A stretch of 64,000 nt of DNA from Acuticoccus sediminis (GCF_003258595.1 NZ_QHHQ01000012.1:45545-109544); one strand, 5' to 3'. Shown: positions 16,565 through 26,316, numbered from the stretch's first letter. A program made the numbers and translations. The notes: generated by a model not told the origin, from the sequence alone.

Positions 16565-18225
16565 GGCGCGTCCTCCGGCTCGGGGGCGGGGCCGGAGGGG
16601 GGGGCGGGGCCAGAGGTGGGGGTGGGGGTGCCGGCGGGGGCGATCACCACCATCCGCTCCAGCGCCAGGCCCAGGGTGCGCGGGTCCTCGGGCGGCTGCG
16701 CCACGGCCGAGACGGCGAGGACCAGCTCGTTGACCTCTCCCGTGCGCCAGGCGTCCGCGACCGGGACCCTCACCTCGCCCCGGCCCTCCAGCGTCCGGCT
16801 CGCGAGGACGGTGCCGTTGAGCTCGACGGTCATCGTCTGCGGCTCGGCGAGGAAGGGGTTGCTGCGCACCACGAGGAGGAGCGCCTCGGCCGCCTCCTCG
16901 GCGCGGAAGGCGATCTCGGCGCGCTCGGCGAGCGACCACACGTGGGTGTCCTCGAGGCCGGCCCAGCCGTGCGCCAGGAGCTTCGCGCTCGCCTTGCTGC
17001 GCGTCGTGAAGGCGGTCTCGCCGGGGCCGAGCAGCGGCAGCCCGGTGCGCCTGACCATCTCGAAGCGGAAGCGCCGCAGCGCGATCGACACGTAGCGCCC
17101 GTCCCCCGCCCCGTCCGGGGCGCCGCCGTCATGCTCCGCCAGCACGTGGCCATGGCGCGGCAGGCAGTCGACGACGCTGCCCGGCTCCAGCGGCCGCGAC
17201 AGCGCGATCGGCACCGAGAAGGCGCCGGCCGGCAGGCCCTGCCGGCCGATCGTCCTGCCCTCGTGGACGACCTCGATCTCCTGGCCGGGGAGCGGGTTGT
17301 GGCCCTCCAGGACGAGGGTGTGCGCGCGCGCCCCCGCCGGCGTCGCGAGGCGGAAGCCCTCGCCCGCGCACCAGGCGAGGCGCGGCCCGGCGGCCTCCGC
17401 CCCGGTCGCGGCGGCGTCCGCCTCGCGCGCGAAGACGCCCGACACGATCGCCCCGTTCATCGGGCTCGTCGGCGGGAACGGCGGCGGGCCGTCGGGGAAG
17501 ACCTCGCCCGGGTAGAAGAAGGTGTCGATCGCGTCCGGGTTCTCCGAGTGGCGCCGGTAGAGGGCGCAGAACTCCATCCGGCAGCGCACGTGCCGGCGGA
17601 TCGACAGGCCGCCGCCGGCGTAGATCGAGACGGTCTCGTCGATGTACTGCGTCGTCGCCCCGCGGTCGAAGGCCCGGAGCAGGAAGGCGTGGTCGGCGCA
17701 GATCTCGAAGGCGGTGTCGTAGCCGCGCGCCTTGAGGAGGGAGGCCCTGGTGAAGGTCGCCTGGTGCGCCGGCAGCCGGGAGAGCCAGGTCTTGGTGATC
17801 GCGCCCTTGCGCAGCGTCTCGCGCAGGGCGCCGTAGTCGGCGGCGCGCGTCAGCGTGGTGCGCCCGGCGTCGGCGTAGAGGTGGTCGCCGTAGAGGATGT
17901 CCGGATCGCCCTCGCGCCGGGCCCAGATCGCGGACAGCGTCTCCCTCGCGTAGAACCGGTCGCCCGCGTTCATGAAGAGGACGTATTCGTTCGAGGCCAT
18001 CCGCGCCGCTTCGTTCATGGCGTAGAAGACGCCGGCGTCGAAGCTGGTGGCGATCTTGTCGACCTCGCCCCGGTAGCGGGCGACGACCTCGCTCGTGCGG
18101 TCCCAGCTGGTGCCGTCGACGAGGATGGTCTCGACGTCTGGAAAATCTTGCTGAAGAACGCTTTCGAGTGTCGCCGGCAGAACGTCCGCCGCGTTGAACG
18201 CGACGGTGATGATGGTGAAACTCAT
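16561..18225 (-). CDS. glycosyltransferase family 2 protein with C-terminal beta-sandwich region
   Basis: Protein of 554 aa. Residues 1 to about 240 form a GT-A (GT2, WcaA-like) transferase: FTIITVAFNAADVLPATLESVLQQ, ILVDGTSWDRT, and the metal-binding turn LFMNAGDRFY, where N-A-G-D replaces the usual DxD, as in many of these enzymes. The C-terminal 300 residues contain repeating beta-rich segments (LVLEGHNPLPGQEIEVVHEG; TMTVELNGTVLASRTLEG) like accessory domains of other roseobacter-type GTs, and a Pro-rich tail. It probably transfers a sugar onto a surface-glycan intermediate at the inner membrane. It overlaps the downstream gene. Confidence 0.85.
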   Translation of the reverse strand: MSFTIITVAFNAADVLPATLESVLQQDFPDVETILVDGTSWDRTSEVVARYRGEVDKIATSFDAGVFYAMNEAARMASNEYVLFMNAGDRFYARETLSAIWARREGDPDILYGDHLYADAGRTTLTRAADYGALRETLRKGAITKTWLSRLPAHQATFTRASLLKARGYDTAFEICADHAFLLRAFDRGATTQYIDETVSIYAGGGLSIRRHVRCRMEFCALYRRHSENPDAIDTFFYPGEVFPDGPPPFPPTSPMNGAIVSGVFAREADAAATGAEAAGPRLAWCAGEGFRLATPAGARAHTLVLEGHNPLPGQEIEVVHEGRTIGRQGLPAGAFSVPIALSRPLEPGSVVDCLPRHGHVLAEHDGGAPDGAGDGRYVSIALRRFRFEMVRRTGLPLLGPGETAFTTRSKASAKLLAHGWAGLEDTHVWSLAERAEIAFRAEEAAEALLLVVRSNPFLAEPQTMTVELNGTVLASRTLEGRGEVRVPVADAWRTGEVNELVLAVSAVAQPPEDPRTLGLALERMVVIAPAGTPTPTSGPAPPSGPAPEPEDAP

Positions 18226-18500
18226 GGCCCCCCTCGCTCAGCGTCCGCCCCGCCGGACGGGCGCACGGGCCGGGATCGACCCATGGTCTTCACGATCGCG
18301 TTCCGCTCTCCGATAGGGCCTCGGCGGCCCGAGCGCCAGTCACGATCCGGACGGGGCGCGGCGGGCCGCGTGCCGGCATCCGTGCGGCGCTCCGAGGAGG
18401 ACCCCGGGGCGGGCCCTTCCCCCGAGCCGCCTCACGGGGCGTCCCGCAGGGCGCCGCCCGGGGCGTCCCGCGGATCCGTCTCGTGGGCCGTCCCCCGAAC

Positions 18501-18540
18501 CGTCGCCTGAGCCGTCGCCTGAGCCGTCGCCTGAGCCGTC
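18501..18540 (+). repeat. 12-bp tandem repeat, about 3.3 copies
   Basis: CGTCGCCTGAGC is repeated exactly at 18501, 18513 and 18525, with a partial fourth unit. It is noncoding, in the divergent region before fcl. Confidence 0.8.
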
Positions 18541-18712
18541 CCGGAGGCGGGGCCGTCCGGACGGCCCATGAGGTCCCCACCCATGGGCCGTCATCGGACC
18601 GCTCTCCCCAACGGGACCGCGGCCCGGGACGGACGCTCCTGCCCCGGCCGGCCGGCGGGACGCCCGAATTCGCCCGCCGTCGCTGCCGGCCGGGCAACGG
18701 AGCAGTGCTCCC

Positions 18713-18750
18713 ATATAAGAATTAGTCTAATTTGAGAATATGCAAAACAA
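18713..18750. promoter_or_regulatory. A+T-rich islet with palindrome upstream of fcl
   Basis: A sharp A+T-rich patch in very GC-rich DNA. It includes AATTAGTCTAATT (18720-18732, 6-bp arms) and is flanked by GGAGCAGTGCTCC. It lies about 190 bp before the fcl start. Such islets are typical targets of Ros/MucR-type or other nucleoid-like regulators of exopolysaccharide genes. The assignment is inference. Confidence 0.4.
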
Positions 18751-18932
18751 AGCGCCGCACCGGGCATGGCCCGGTCCTCCCGTCGGCCGCCCCGTGCCCG
18801 GTCCGGCGCGCCGCCGGCGGGGCTCCCCCCGGCCCGCGCCCGGGCGCGCCGGGCGGGATGATTCCATCTGACCATGGCCGATCTTGTATGTTAGGGCTGG
18901 GTCGTGTGGTTTTCGTCGAGGGGGGTCGCCGC

Positions 18933-19919
18933 GTGTCACAACCGACCAGCACCGAGTATTCGCTCGAGGGCAAGCGCGTGTGGGTGGCCGGTCATCGCGG
19001 CATGGTCGGGGGGGCCATCGTGCGCCAGCTCCAGGCGCGCGGCCTCACGGTCCTCACCGCCCCGCGCGAGGCGTGCGACCTGCGCGACGCCGCCGCCGTC
19101 GCCCGCTGGATGGAGGCGAACCGGCCCGACACCGTGGTGATCGCCGCGGCGAAGGTCGGCGGCATCCTCGCCAACGACACCTATCCGGTCGACTTCCTGC
19201 AGGACAACCTGCTGATCCAGACCAACATCATCCGGTCTTCCTTCGCGAACGACGTGGAGAAGCTCCTGTTCCTGGGCTCCTCCTGCATCTATCCGAAGTT
19301 CGCTGACCAGCCGATAACCGAGGACAGCCTGCTCACCGGCCCGCTGGAGCCGACCAACGAGTGGTACGCGATCGCCAAGATCGCCGGCATCAAGCTCGCC
19401 CAGGCCTACGTGAAGCAGTACGGCTGCCGCTACATCTCGGCGATGCCGACCAACCTCTACGGCCCCGGCGACAACTTCGACCTCACCTCGAGCCACGTCA
19501 TCCCCGCGCTGATGCGCAAGGCCCACCAGGCCAGGGTCGACGGCGCCGCGGGCTTCGAGGTGTGGGGCTCCGGCACGCCCCGGCGCGAGTTCCTCCACGT
19601 CGACGACCTCGCCCGCGCCTGCGTCTTCCTGCTGGAGCACTACGAAGGCTTCGAGCACATCAACATCGGCTCGGGGACGGACCTGCCGATCAGGGACCTC
19701 GCCCTCGAGATCGCCCGCGTGGTCGGCTGCGGCGAGGCGCTGACCTTCGACAGCACCAAGCCCGACGGCACCCCGCGCAAGCTGATGTCGAACGCCAGGA
19801 TCGCCGCCCTCGGCTGGACCCCGGAGATCCCGCTGAAGGACGGCCTCGCCTCCACCTACCAGTGGTTCCTGGAACACGCCGACGCGCTGCCCGAACGCAC
19901 CACGGAGATGGCGCGCTAG
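18933..19919 (+). CDS. fcl: GDP-L-fucose synthase
   Basis: SDR enzyme of 328 aa that epimerises and reduces GDP-4-keto-6-deoxymannose to GDP-L-fucose. Family motifs are GHRGMVGGAIVRQL (NADP site), AAAKVGGILAN, LGSSCIYPKFADQPI, the catalytic NEWYAIAKIAG (Y-x-x-x-K), MPTNLYGPGDNFD and EFLHVDDLA. Length is close to the usual 310-325 once the start is set at GTG 18933, after a G-rich ribosome-binding region; the open frame upstream is not conserved-looking. The partner gmd (GDP-mannose 4,6-dehydratase) is absent from the window, so its substrate must be made from genes elsewhere. Confidence 0.95.
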   Translation: MSQPTSTEYSLEGKRVWVAGHRGMVGGAIVRQLQARGLTVLTAPREACDLRDAAAVARWMEANRPDTVVIAAAKVGGILANDTYPVDFLQDNLLIQTNIIRSSFANDVEKLLFLGSSCIYPKFADQPITEDSLLTGPLEPTNEWYAIAKIAGIKLAQAYVKQYGCRYISAMPTNLYGPGDNFDLTSSHVIPALMRKAHQARVDGAAGFEVWGSGTPRREFLHVDDLARACVFLLEHYEGFEHINIGSGTDLPIRDLALEIARVVGCGEALTFDSTKPDGTPRKLMSNARIAALGWTPEIPLKDGLASTYQWFLEHADALPERTTEMAR

Positions 19920-19950
19920 CCGCCGCCTCCGGGACCGTCGCATCGGGGAC

Positions 19951-20185
19951 CGCCGGAGCCTCCGGCGGGCTCGGGTCCCACCAGCGATCAAGTCCCGCCT
20001 GACCGCCGGAACCACCGTCGCGCTTGCCCCCTGGCAGCGTCCGGGACCCGGCGCAAGGGCAAGCGGCTTCGCCGGCCTCCGGCCCCTTGCACCGGCTCCC
20101 GGACACTGCCTTTCAGGGGGCGCGACGGCGGCTCCGGCGATCAGGCTCCCGCCCCGGATCATGCGGGCGCCGCGCGAGGGGTGCC
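19951..20185 (+). repeat. 235-bp palindromic intergenic repeat, copy C
   Basis: Third copy, again between convergent genes, starting 32 bp after the fcl stop. It differs from copy B at only a few positions (for example ACCACCG for ACCGCCG in the left arm). Confidence 0.85.
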
Positions 20186-20221
20186 GGGGAAGGGGCGAGG
20201 TGCCCTTGCGGCATCCGCGGG

Positions 20222-21181
20222 CTAGGCCGGGCGGGCGAGGCCGTGGTGGGTGAGGACGCGGGCGAGGCCCTCCTCGATGCCGATCCGCGCCGTCCAGCCG
20301 AGCCGCCGCCCCGCCCGGCGCGGGTCCAGCACCACCGAGGCCGGCTCGGCGGCGAACATCGCCACCTCCTCCATCGGCACGGAGCGGCCGGCGATCCGCT
20401 CGGCCATCGCGATCAGCTCGCGCACCGAGGTGCCGACGCCCGAGCCGATGTTGACGATCCCCGCTCCCGCCTCGACGCCCGCGCCCGCCGCCGGACCGCC
20501 CTGCGCCGCCGCCATCGCCGCGAAGATCGCCGCGACGATGTCCTCGACGTGGACGTAGTCGCGCCGGCTGGTGCCGTCGCCGTAGAGCTTGAAGGGCGTC
20601 CCGGAGGAGAGCGCCGAGGCGATCGCCGGGATCACCCCGAACCCCGGCTTGGCCGGCTGGCCCTCCCCGTAGGCGTTGGCGACGCGCAGGATCGACAGCG
20701 CCATCCCCGTCTGCCCGGCGACCGAGGTGAGATGCATCTCCACGAACGCCTTCTCCAGCGCGTAGTCGCTGAAGGGGGCGACGGGCATCGTCTCCTCGCA
20801 CACCGGCGGCGGGTCCACGCCGTAGATCGTCCCGCCGGAGGAGAGGTAGACGTAGTGGCCCCGCCACTCGCGGTTGGCGAGCTCGTCGACGAGGCGCGCG
20901 TGGCCGCGGATGCGCCCCAGGATGTCGCGCCGCGTGGCGAGGCGGCCCCGCCCGCGCGACACGAGGTCGACGATCACGTCCGCCTCGAGCGCGGCGCCGG
21001 GGTCGAGCGTCTCGAGGTCGTCCACCAGGATCGGCGCGGGAAGACCCGCCGCGCCGCCGGCGCGCGGGGAATCGATGCGCGCCACCCAGGCGAGGCGGCG
21101 CGCCGGGTCCGCCGCCAGCGCCGTCAGCATGGCCCAGCCGACGAAGCCGGTGCCGCCGAGGACGAGGACCCGCCCCGCCAT
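20222..21181 (-). CDS. NAD-dependent epimerase/dehydratase (extended SDR)
   Basis: Nucleotide-sugar SDR of 319 aa. It has VLVLGGTGFVGWAMLTAL (NAD site), LSSGGTIYG, the catalytic FSDYALEKAFVE (Y-x-x-x-K), RVANAYGEGQ and RRDYVHVEDIV, a UDP-glucose 4-epimerase-like pattern. The exact substrate is not visible. It is the last gene of a leftward four-gene operon (rfbB, large glycosyltransferase, sulfotransferase, this gene), starting 1 bp after the sulfotransferase stop. An alanine/glycine-rich insertion occurs near residue 235. Confidence 0.87.
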   Translation of the reverse strand: MAGRVLVLGGTGFVGWAMLTALAADPARRLAWVARIDSPRAGGAAGLPAPILVDDLETLDPGAALEADVIVDLVSRGRGRLATRRDILGRIRGHARLVDELANREWRGHYVYLSSGGTIYGVDPPPVCEETMPVAPFSDYALEKAFVEMHLTSVAGQTGMALSILRVANAYGEGQPAKPGFGVIPAIASALSSGTPFKLYGDGTSRRDYVHVEDIVAAIFAAMAAAQGGPAAGAGVEAGAGIVNIGSGVGTSVRELIAMAERIAGRSVPMEEVAMFAAEPASVVLDPRRAGRRLGWTARIGIEEGLARVLTHHGLARPA

Positions 21182-21182
21182 C

Positions 21183-22247
21183 TCAGGAGCGCTCCGCGAG
21201 GGACTTCTCGAGCGCGTCGACGGCGCTCTCGAGGCGGCGGATGCGGATCGACTGGGCGAGCGTCAGCTCGACGAGGGCGTCGAGCAGGCGGTCCCGGCCG
21301 TCCGACCCGGGGGCGGCGCCTCCGGCGGGACCGTCATGGTCCGGGGGGTCCGCGCCAGGGGACGGGTCGGAGGGCGGGTCGGAGGGCGGGGCGCTCAGCA
21401 TCGCGATGCCGAACTCGGCCTCGATGAAGGCGAAGGTGTCGCGCCTGGCGGCGATGATCTCCTCCATCCCCGCGTGGTCCTCGAGGAGGGCGGCCATCCG
21501 CGCCACGGACGGCAGCGGGCTCTGCGTCCCCTTCAGGACCGCGGCGTTGAACTCGTTCGGCAGCACCGGCGGGCGGAAGCGGTCGTTGAAGAGGCCCCGC
21601 AGCAGCATCTCCACCGGCTCGGGGCGGGACTGGTGGCGGGTCGGCTCGGGGGCGAGCGCGATGCCGGTCGCCGCCGTGAAGTCCGCGACGATCTCGGTGC
21701 CGGCGCCGAAGGGGCGCACGGTCAGCGCCGGGGCGAAGGCCTCCTGCCACGCCCTGATGGCGTCGTAGGTGCGGATGAGCTTCGGCGCCAGCTCCGCGAA
21801 GGCGGGGACCGGCCCGACCTGCGTCTTGTGCAGGACCCCCCACTGCGCGAACGCGGACGGCAGCCACTCGCGCGGCGGCCGCAGGTAGACGAGGATGCGC
21901 AGGTCCACCTCCTCGGCGAGGCGGGTGAAGAAGGGCGTCAGCGCCTTGCCCCGCTCGAAGATCGATTCGTTGGAGTGGACGAAGGTCGCCGTCCCCTCCG
22001 CGTCCGCCTCGGCCACGAGGTCGGCGGCGAGGCGGGCGGCGAGCGCCCGCTGCGTGGCGGCGTCCGCCTGGCCGAGGCCGCGCAGGCCGACGAAGCCCTC
22101 GTGGCCCGGGCCGAGCCGCTCGAACCACATGCCGAGATAGCGCGCCTTCTGCGCGGCGAGGACCTCGCCCGAGGCGGCGAGCGCGCGCTGCAGGGAGGTG
22201 GTGCCGGTCTTGCCCATGCCGACATGGAAGATCGTCGTGACCCGCAT
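21183..22247 (-). CDS. sulfotransferase-like P-loop protein
   Basis: Protein of 354 aa. The N-terminal FHVGMGKTGTTSLQRAL matches the PAPS 5'-phosphosulfate loop of sulfotransferases (KTGTT), and RILVYLRPPREWLPSAFAQWG matches the 3'-phosphate-binding element (R-x-P...S). The last 80 residues are a Pro/Asp-rich linker and a coiled-coil-like helix (RIRRLESAVDALEKSLAE). It probably sulfates a sugar of the glycan made by this locus. It overlaps the glycosyltransferase stop upstream by 3-4 bp (ATGA). Some proteins in this fold are kinases or other glycan modifiers, so donor specificity is inferred. Confidence 0.75.
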   Translation of the reverse strand: MRVTTIFHVGMGKTGTTSLQRALAASGEVLAAQKARYLGMWFERLGPGHEGFVGLRGLGQADAATQRALAARLAADLVAEADAEGTATFVHSNESIFERGKALTPFFTRLAEEVDLRILVYLRPPREWLPSAFAQWGVLHKTQVGPVPAFAELAPKLIRTYDAIRAWQEAFAPALTVRPFGAGTEIVADFTAATGIALAPEPTRHQSRPEPVEMLLRGLFNDRFRPPVLPNEFNAAVLKGTQSPLPSVARMAALLEDHAGMEEIIAARRDTFAFIEAEFGIAMLSAPPSDPPSDPSPGADPPDHDGPAGGAAPGSDGRDRLLDALVELTLAQSIRIRRLESAVDALEKSLAERS

Positions 22248-24985
22248 CAGACCCTCGGCTCGTCGGGCTTGTCCAGGAAGACCGAGTCGCGCCCCGAGAG
22301 CGCGGCGGCCGCCGGCCACAGCCGCTCGATCAGGTGGAACACGGTGCCGTCGCCCGGCAGCGGCTCCCCCGGCCAGGGATAGTCCGGCCCGAACAGGCGC
22401 TTCATCGCCCTCACCGTTCCCGTCTTGGCCCAGAACATGTTGCCCATGGGAAAGAGGAGCGGGTGGTCCGGGAGCGTCCGGTCCATTCCGGCCGGGCCTC
22501 CGTCCGCCGGGGCTCCGTCCCACCGCTCCCCGTCCCCCCGGTCCATGCGCGCCTGCAGGGCCGCCAGCAGGCGGCGCGACCCGGTCCAGCCGAGGATATA
22601 GGGATCGAACGCGGTGACGAGGCCGATCTCGGGCCGGCGCACCAGGGCGAGCGCCGAGGAGAGACGCTCCGGCCCCCCCAGCAGGATCCGCATCAGGAAG
22701 GCGCGCCAGACCTCGCCGGGCGAGGTCGGGCCGAGCCCGACCGACCGCTTGAGGTGGACGTGGCACCAGATGTCGTTGTCGTCTCCCGTCCCGTCCCCGC
22801 CGCCGTCGAAGAGGGCGAGGAAGGGCAGGACGTCCCGCCCGCGGTTGGGGACGAGACGCGCCTCGACGGCGACGCCCGCGGCGCGGCCGGCGGCCTCGAG
22901 GCCGTCCGCCTTCTCCTCGGTGTCGGTGGTCGCCACCACCCGCTCGGCGTGGCGGTAGGCGGCGTGGCGGGACAGGTCCCCGGCGAAGGCGTCGGTGTAG
23001 TAGGCGTGGACGTGGATCCGGTAGGGCGGCAGGCCGGCGGGCAGCATCTCGCGGTAGGGGGCGATGCGCAGCGTGCGGTGCACCCAGTTGCCGGACGCCG
23101 CGACCGCGCCCTCGGCCTCCGCGCGGCTCTGCCAGACGGCGCGGCGGCCGTGCCGCCAGACGGTCCGGCGCTCGCGCGCCCTGAGCCCGGGCGGGTCGGA
23201 GGGGCCGTAGAGGATGCCGACGTCGTAGGCCCCGTCCCCGGCCGGCGGGGCGGAAGCGGCGAGCCGCGCCTCGAGGTCGCCGACGATCCGGTCGAACACC
23301 GCGGCCGCCTCCGGCGCCGCCCCGGCCGCGCGCCCGGACGGGGTGCCGGACATGTCGCCGGACGCGGCGCCGGCGGTCCCCTCCGGGGCCGCGTCCGGCC
23401 GCACCGCGAACGCGCCGTCCTTCAGCGTCTTCACCGGGATCGCGGCGATCGTCCCGGCGGCGGCGGCGAGGTCGCCGAACGGGACGCGCCACATGATCGG
23501 CTCGGCGAGGTAGCGCGCGTCGTCGAAGCCGGAGGCGCCGGCGAACAGCACCACGCCGCAGCCGAAGCGGGCGGCGTCGAACACCACGTTGGGGAGCGGG
23601 TCGAGGCGCGAGGACAGGAACAGGACGTCCGCCGCGCGGCAGACGTCGCGGTAGTAGGGCCCGGCCGGGAGGAAGAAGAGGTTGCCGGCAGGGTCGTTCA
23701 CCCCGCCGTCCGCGAGGTGCTTCTCCACCCACACGCCGACGTGGAAGTCCTCGTGGTCGAGGCCGTCGCCGATCCACACGAAGATCGTGTCCGGGTCGGT
23801 GCGCCGGGCGCCGGCGGCGAGCATGGCGAAGATGTCGGTGCCCTTGCGCCAGTGCACCTGACCGGCGCCGTAGACGACGCGGCGATCGCCGATCGCCGTG
23901 CCGATGAGGCCCTCCAGGCGGCTGCGCGCGGCGCGGTACTCGTCCTCGGGGACGGCGGCCGGGACGAGGACGTCCTGCGGGACGATGGCGCTGTCGCGGT
24001 CGACGTCGAAGCCGGCGTCGGCGAGGACGCCGGCCCAGGACCGGCGCACCGTCTCGGACGAGAAGAGCACGCGCTCGGCGTAGAGCGCCGTCACCACGCA
24101 CTTGTAGGCGGGGAGCGTGTAGTTGGTGAACTCGTGCACGTAGCTGACGAAGGGGACCTCCCGGGCCACCAGCGCCTTGACGAGGGGGAAGCACTCGACC
24201 GAGTTGAGGACCGCGAAGTCGGCGTGGTCGAGCGGGCCGGGGTCGAGGTAGGCCCACTCCTCGAACGGCCGCTCGGTGACGGCGACGGCGACGGCGACCT
24301 CGGCGAAGCGCTCCACCAGCTCGCCGCTCGCGCGCCTGAGGCCCAGCACGACGACGTTGAAGGTGTCCGCCGCGCGGCGGGCGAGGTCGAGCGCCACCAT
24401 CGGCGCGCCGGTCGCCGAGAACTCGTGCGTGGCGACGATGACGGTGCGCCTCGCCGGGTCGAAGGCGCGCGCCCCCTCGGTGACGTTGCGGCGCAGGCGC
24501 GCCAGGACCGGCCGGCCCTCGCGGTGGCCGAACTTCACGTAGTGGAGGAAGAGGGCGATGTCCGGCGCCGTGGCGAGATCGGGCGAGACGGTGCGGTAGT
24601 GCTGCACCGAGAAGTCGGCGACCTGCCTGTCGACCGGGTCGCCGAGGGCCATCAGCTCGAAGGTGAGCTCGGCCGCGCCCGGCACCCCGCCCGCGATGGC
24701 CGCCTTGAGGCGCGGGTCGCGCACCAGGTAGGCGACCACCTCGTCGAGGTGGGGAAAGTCCCCGGCGGTCTCCCGGTAGAGGGTGGGGTTGCGCCCCTCC
24801 GCTTCGCCGACGTCGGCGAAGTGGCGCGCCCGCGCGGCGGGGTCGGGCTCGCCGGCGACGTCGGCGTAGCGGTGGCCGTAGAAGTCCGGGTCGAAGCGGA
24901 AATCCGGCCGCCGGGCGCCGGGCGCGCCGGCGAACTCACGCCAGATCGCGGCGAGGTCCGGCGGCGCGCGCGTGTCGTCGGACAC
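22247..24985 (-). CDS. bifunctional glycosyltransferase: GT4 plus RgpF-like (rhamnan synthesis F) region
   Basis: Large protein of about 912 aa. An N-terminal region (1-180) includes FDPDFYGHRYADVAG, of the kind found in front of many alphaproteobacterial GTs. A GT-B transferase follows: TVIVATHEFSATGAPMVALDLARR, FVSYVHEFTNY, VVYGAGQVHWRKGTDIF, and the donor site FLSSRLDPLPNVVFDAARFGCGVVLF. The C-terminal 300 residues (RIHVHAYYTDAF, VPNRGRDVLPFLALFD, HVHLKRSV, PMGNMFWAKT) are RgpF/rhamnan-synthesis-like. GTG 24985 is 8 bp after the rfbB stop and avoids a long overlap. The dTDP-sugar made by RfbB is a natural donor candidate. Confidence 0.85.
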   Translation of the reverse strand: MSDDTRAPPDLAAIWREFAGAPGARRPDFRFDPDFYGHRYADVAGEPDPAARARHFADVGEAEGRNPTLYRETAGDFPHLDEVVAYLVRDPRLKAAIAGGVPGAAELTFELMALGDPVDRQVADFSVQHYRTVSPDLATAPDIALFLHYVKFGHREGRPVLARLRRNVTEGARAFDPARRTVIVATHEFSATGAPMVALDLARRAADTFNVVVLGLRRASGELVERFAEVAVAVAVTERPFEEWAYLDPGPLDHADFAVLNSVECFPLVKALVAREVPFVSYVHEFTNYTLPAYKCVVTALYAERVLFSSETVRRSWAGVLADAGFDVDRDSAIVPQDVLVPAAVPEDEYRAARSRLEGLIGTAIGDRRVVYGAGQVHWRKGTDIFAMLAAGARRTDPDTIFVWIGDGLDHEDFHVGVWVEKHLADGGVNDPAGNLFFLPAGPYYRDVCRAADVLFLSSRLDPLPNVVFDAARFGCGVVLFAGASGFDDARYLAEPIMWRVPFGDLAAAAGTIAAIPVKTLKDGAFAVRPDAAPEGTAGAASGDMSGTPSGRAAGAAPEAAAVFDRIVGDLEARLAASAPPAGDGAYDVGILYGPSDPPGLRARERRTVWRHGRRAVWQSRAEAEGAVAASGNWVHRTLRIAPYREMLPAGLPPYRIHVHAYYTDAFAGDLSRHAAYRHAERVVATTDTEEKADGLEAAGRAAGVAVEARLVPNRGRDVLPFLALFDGGGDGTGDDNDIWCHVHLKRSVGLGPTSPGEVWRAFLMRILLGGPERLSSALALVRRPEIGLVTAFDPYILGWTGSRRLLAALQARMDRGDGERWDGAPADGGPAGMDRTLPDHPLLFPMGNMFWAKTGTVRAMKRLFGPDYPWPGEPLPGDGTVFHLIERLWPAAAALSGRDSVFLDKPDEPRV

Positions 24986-24993
24986 TCGGTCGG

Positions 24994-26052
24994 TCAACCG
25001 GCGACGCGGGCGCCGAGGCGTTCGCCGGCGTAGCGGCGTTCGCGGATGGGGCGCCACCAGGCCTCGTTGTCGAGATACCAGCGCGCGGTCTTCTCGAGGC
25101 CGGTCTCGAAGGTCTCCTCGGCCTTCCAGCCGAGCTCGGTCTCGAGGCGCGTGGCGTCGATGGCGTAGCGCAGGTCGTGCCCCGGCCGGTCGGTGACGAA
25201 GGCGATCTGCTCGCGCCGCGGGCGGTTGGCCGGGGCGAGGCGGTCGATGGTGTCGCAGATGGCGTGGACGACGTCGAGGTTCGAGCGCTCGTTGCGGCCG
25301 CCGACATTGTAGGAGCGGCCGACGGCGCCGCGGGTGAGGATGATCTCGAGGGCGCGGGCGTGGTCGTCGACGTAGAGCCAGTCGCGCACGTTCTCGCCCT
25401 TGCCGTAGACCGGCAGCTTCTCGCCGTGGAGGGCGTTGAGGATCATCAGCGGGATCAGCTTCTCGGGGAAGTGGTAGGGCCCGTAGTTGTTGGAGCAGTT
25501 GGAGAGGACGATCGGCAGCCCGTAGGTGCGGTGCCAGGCCATCACGAGGTGGTCGGACGCGGCCTTCGAGGCGGAGTAGGGCGAGGACGGCTCGTAGGGC
25601 GTCTCCTCGGTGAAGAGGCCGCCGTCGAGGGGCAGGTCGCCGTACACCTCGTCGGTCGAGATGTGGTGGAAGCGGAAGGCGTCCTTCTTCGCGCCCGGCA
25701 GCGTCTCCCAGTACCCGCGCGCCGCCTCCAGCAGCTCGAACGTGCCGTTGACGTTGGTGCGGATGAACTCGCCCGGACCGTCGATGGAGCGGTCGACGTG
25801 GCTCTCGGCGGCGAGGTGCATGACGGCGTCGATCCCTTCCGCCGCCATGAGCCCGGCCACCATGGCGCGGTCGCAGATGTCGCCCTGCACGAAGCGGTAG
25901 CGGGGGCTCTCCGCGATCGGCTCCAGCGAGGAGAGGTTGGCCGCGTAGGTCAGCTTGTCGAGGTTGACGACGGCGTGGTCGGTGTTCGCCACGAGGTGGC
26001 GGCAGACGGCCGAGCCGATGAAACCGGCGCCGCCGGTGACCAGGATCTTCAT
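24994..26052 (-). CDS. rfbB: dTDP-glucose 4,6-dehydratase
   Basis: SDR enzyme of 352 aa converting dTDP-glucose to dTDP-4-keto-6-deoxyglucose. It shows [48 protein letters not shown], the catalytic [31 protein letters not shown] and [12 protein letters not shown]. Length and every signature fit RfbB/RmlB. It heads a four-gene leftward operon. The matching thymidylyltransferase (rfbA) is 17 kb away at 43.3 kb; rfbC and rfbD are not in the window, so the keto-sugar may go to rhamnose via genes elsewhere or to an amino sugar via the DegT enzyme at 61-62 kb. Confidence 0.97.
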   Translation of the reverse strand: MKILVTGGAGFIGSAVCRHLVANTDHAVVNLDKLTYAANLSSLEPIAESPRYRFVQGDICDRAMVAGLMAAEGIDAVMHLAAESHVDRSIDGPGEFIRTNVNGTFELLEAARGYWETLPGAKKDAFRFHHISTDEVYGDLPLDGGLFTEETPYEPSSPYSASKAASDHLVMAWHRTYGLPIVLSNCSNNYGPYHFPEKLIPLMILNALHGEKLPVYGKGENVRDWLYVDDHARALEIILTRGAVGRSYNVGGRNERSNLDVVHAICDTIDRLAPANRPRREQIAFVTDRPGHDLRYAIDATRLETELGWKAEETFETGLEKTARWYLDNEAWWRPIRERRYAGERLGARVAG

Positions 26053-26300
26053 CGAGGGGTGTTCCTTTTGTCCGCCATCAATAGAGCGTCGGAAGGGGGG
26101 TCAAGTCTGATCATCTCCGGATCGGGCGGGACCTGAGGGAGGGGGCCGCGTCCCGACCCGCCCGCGCGCCGGCGGGACGGCGCGCGGGACCGAGGGAGCG
26201 CATCCAAGTCGCGTGCCGCGCGGGGGGACGTCCGCGGCCCGGGGCACCGGCCCGCCGGGCGAGGCCTCGAGGGCGGGGGGCCGGCGGAAGGGGTGCCGGC

Positions 26301-26316
26301 GTTGACAGCTGTCAAC
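26301..26316. promoter_or_regulatory. parS: parS-like centromere site 4
   Basis: Perfect palindrome GTTGACAGCTGTCAAC, fitting GTTNNNNGCNNNNAAC, in the roughly 300-bp gap between rfbB and the DUF115 gene. No gene is seen in the rest of that gap. Confidence 0.75.

Larger units (their letters stand above)
18226..18932. other. 700-bp divergent intergenic region
   Basis: This lies between the leftward GT2 gene and rightward fcl. It holds a 12-bp tandem repeat (18501-18540), an A+T-rich islet with a short palindrome (18713-18750), and otherwise GC-rich sequence without a credible gene. Promoters for both flanking genes should lie here. Confidence 0.5.
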
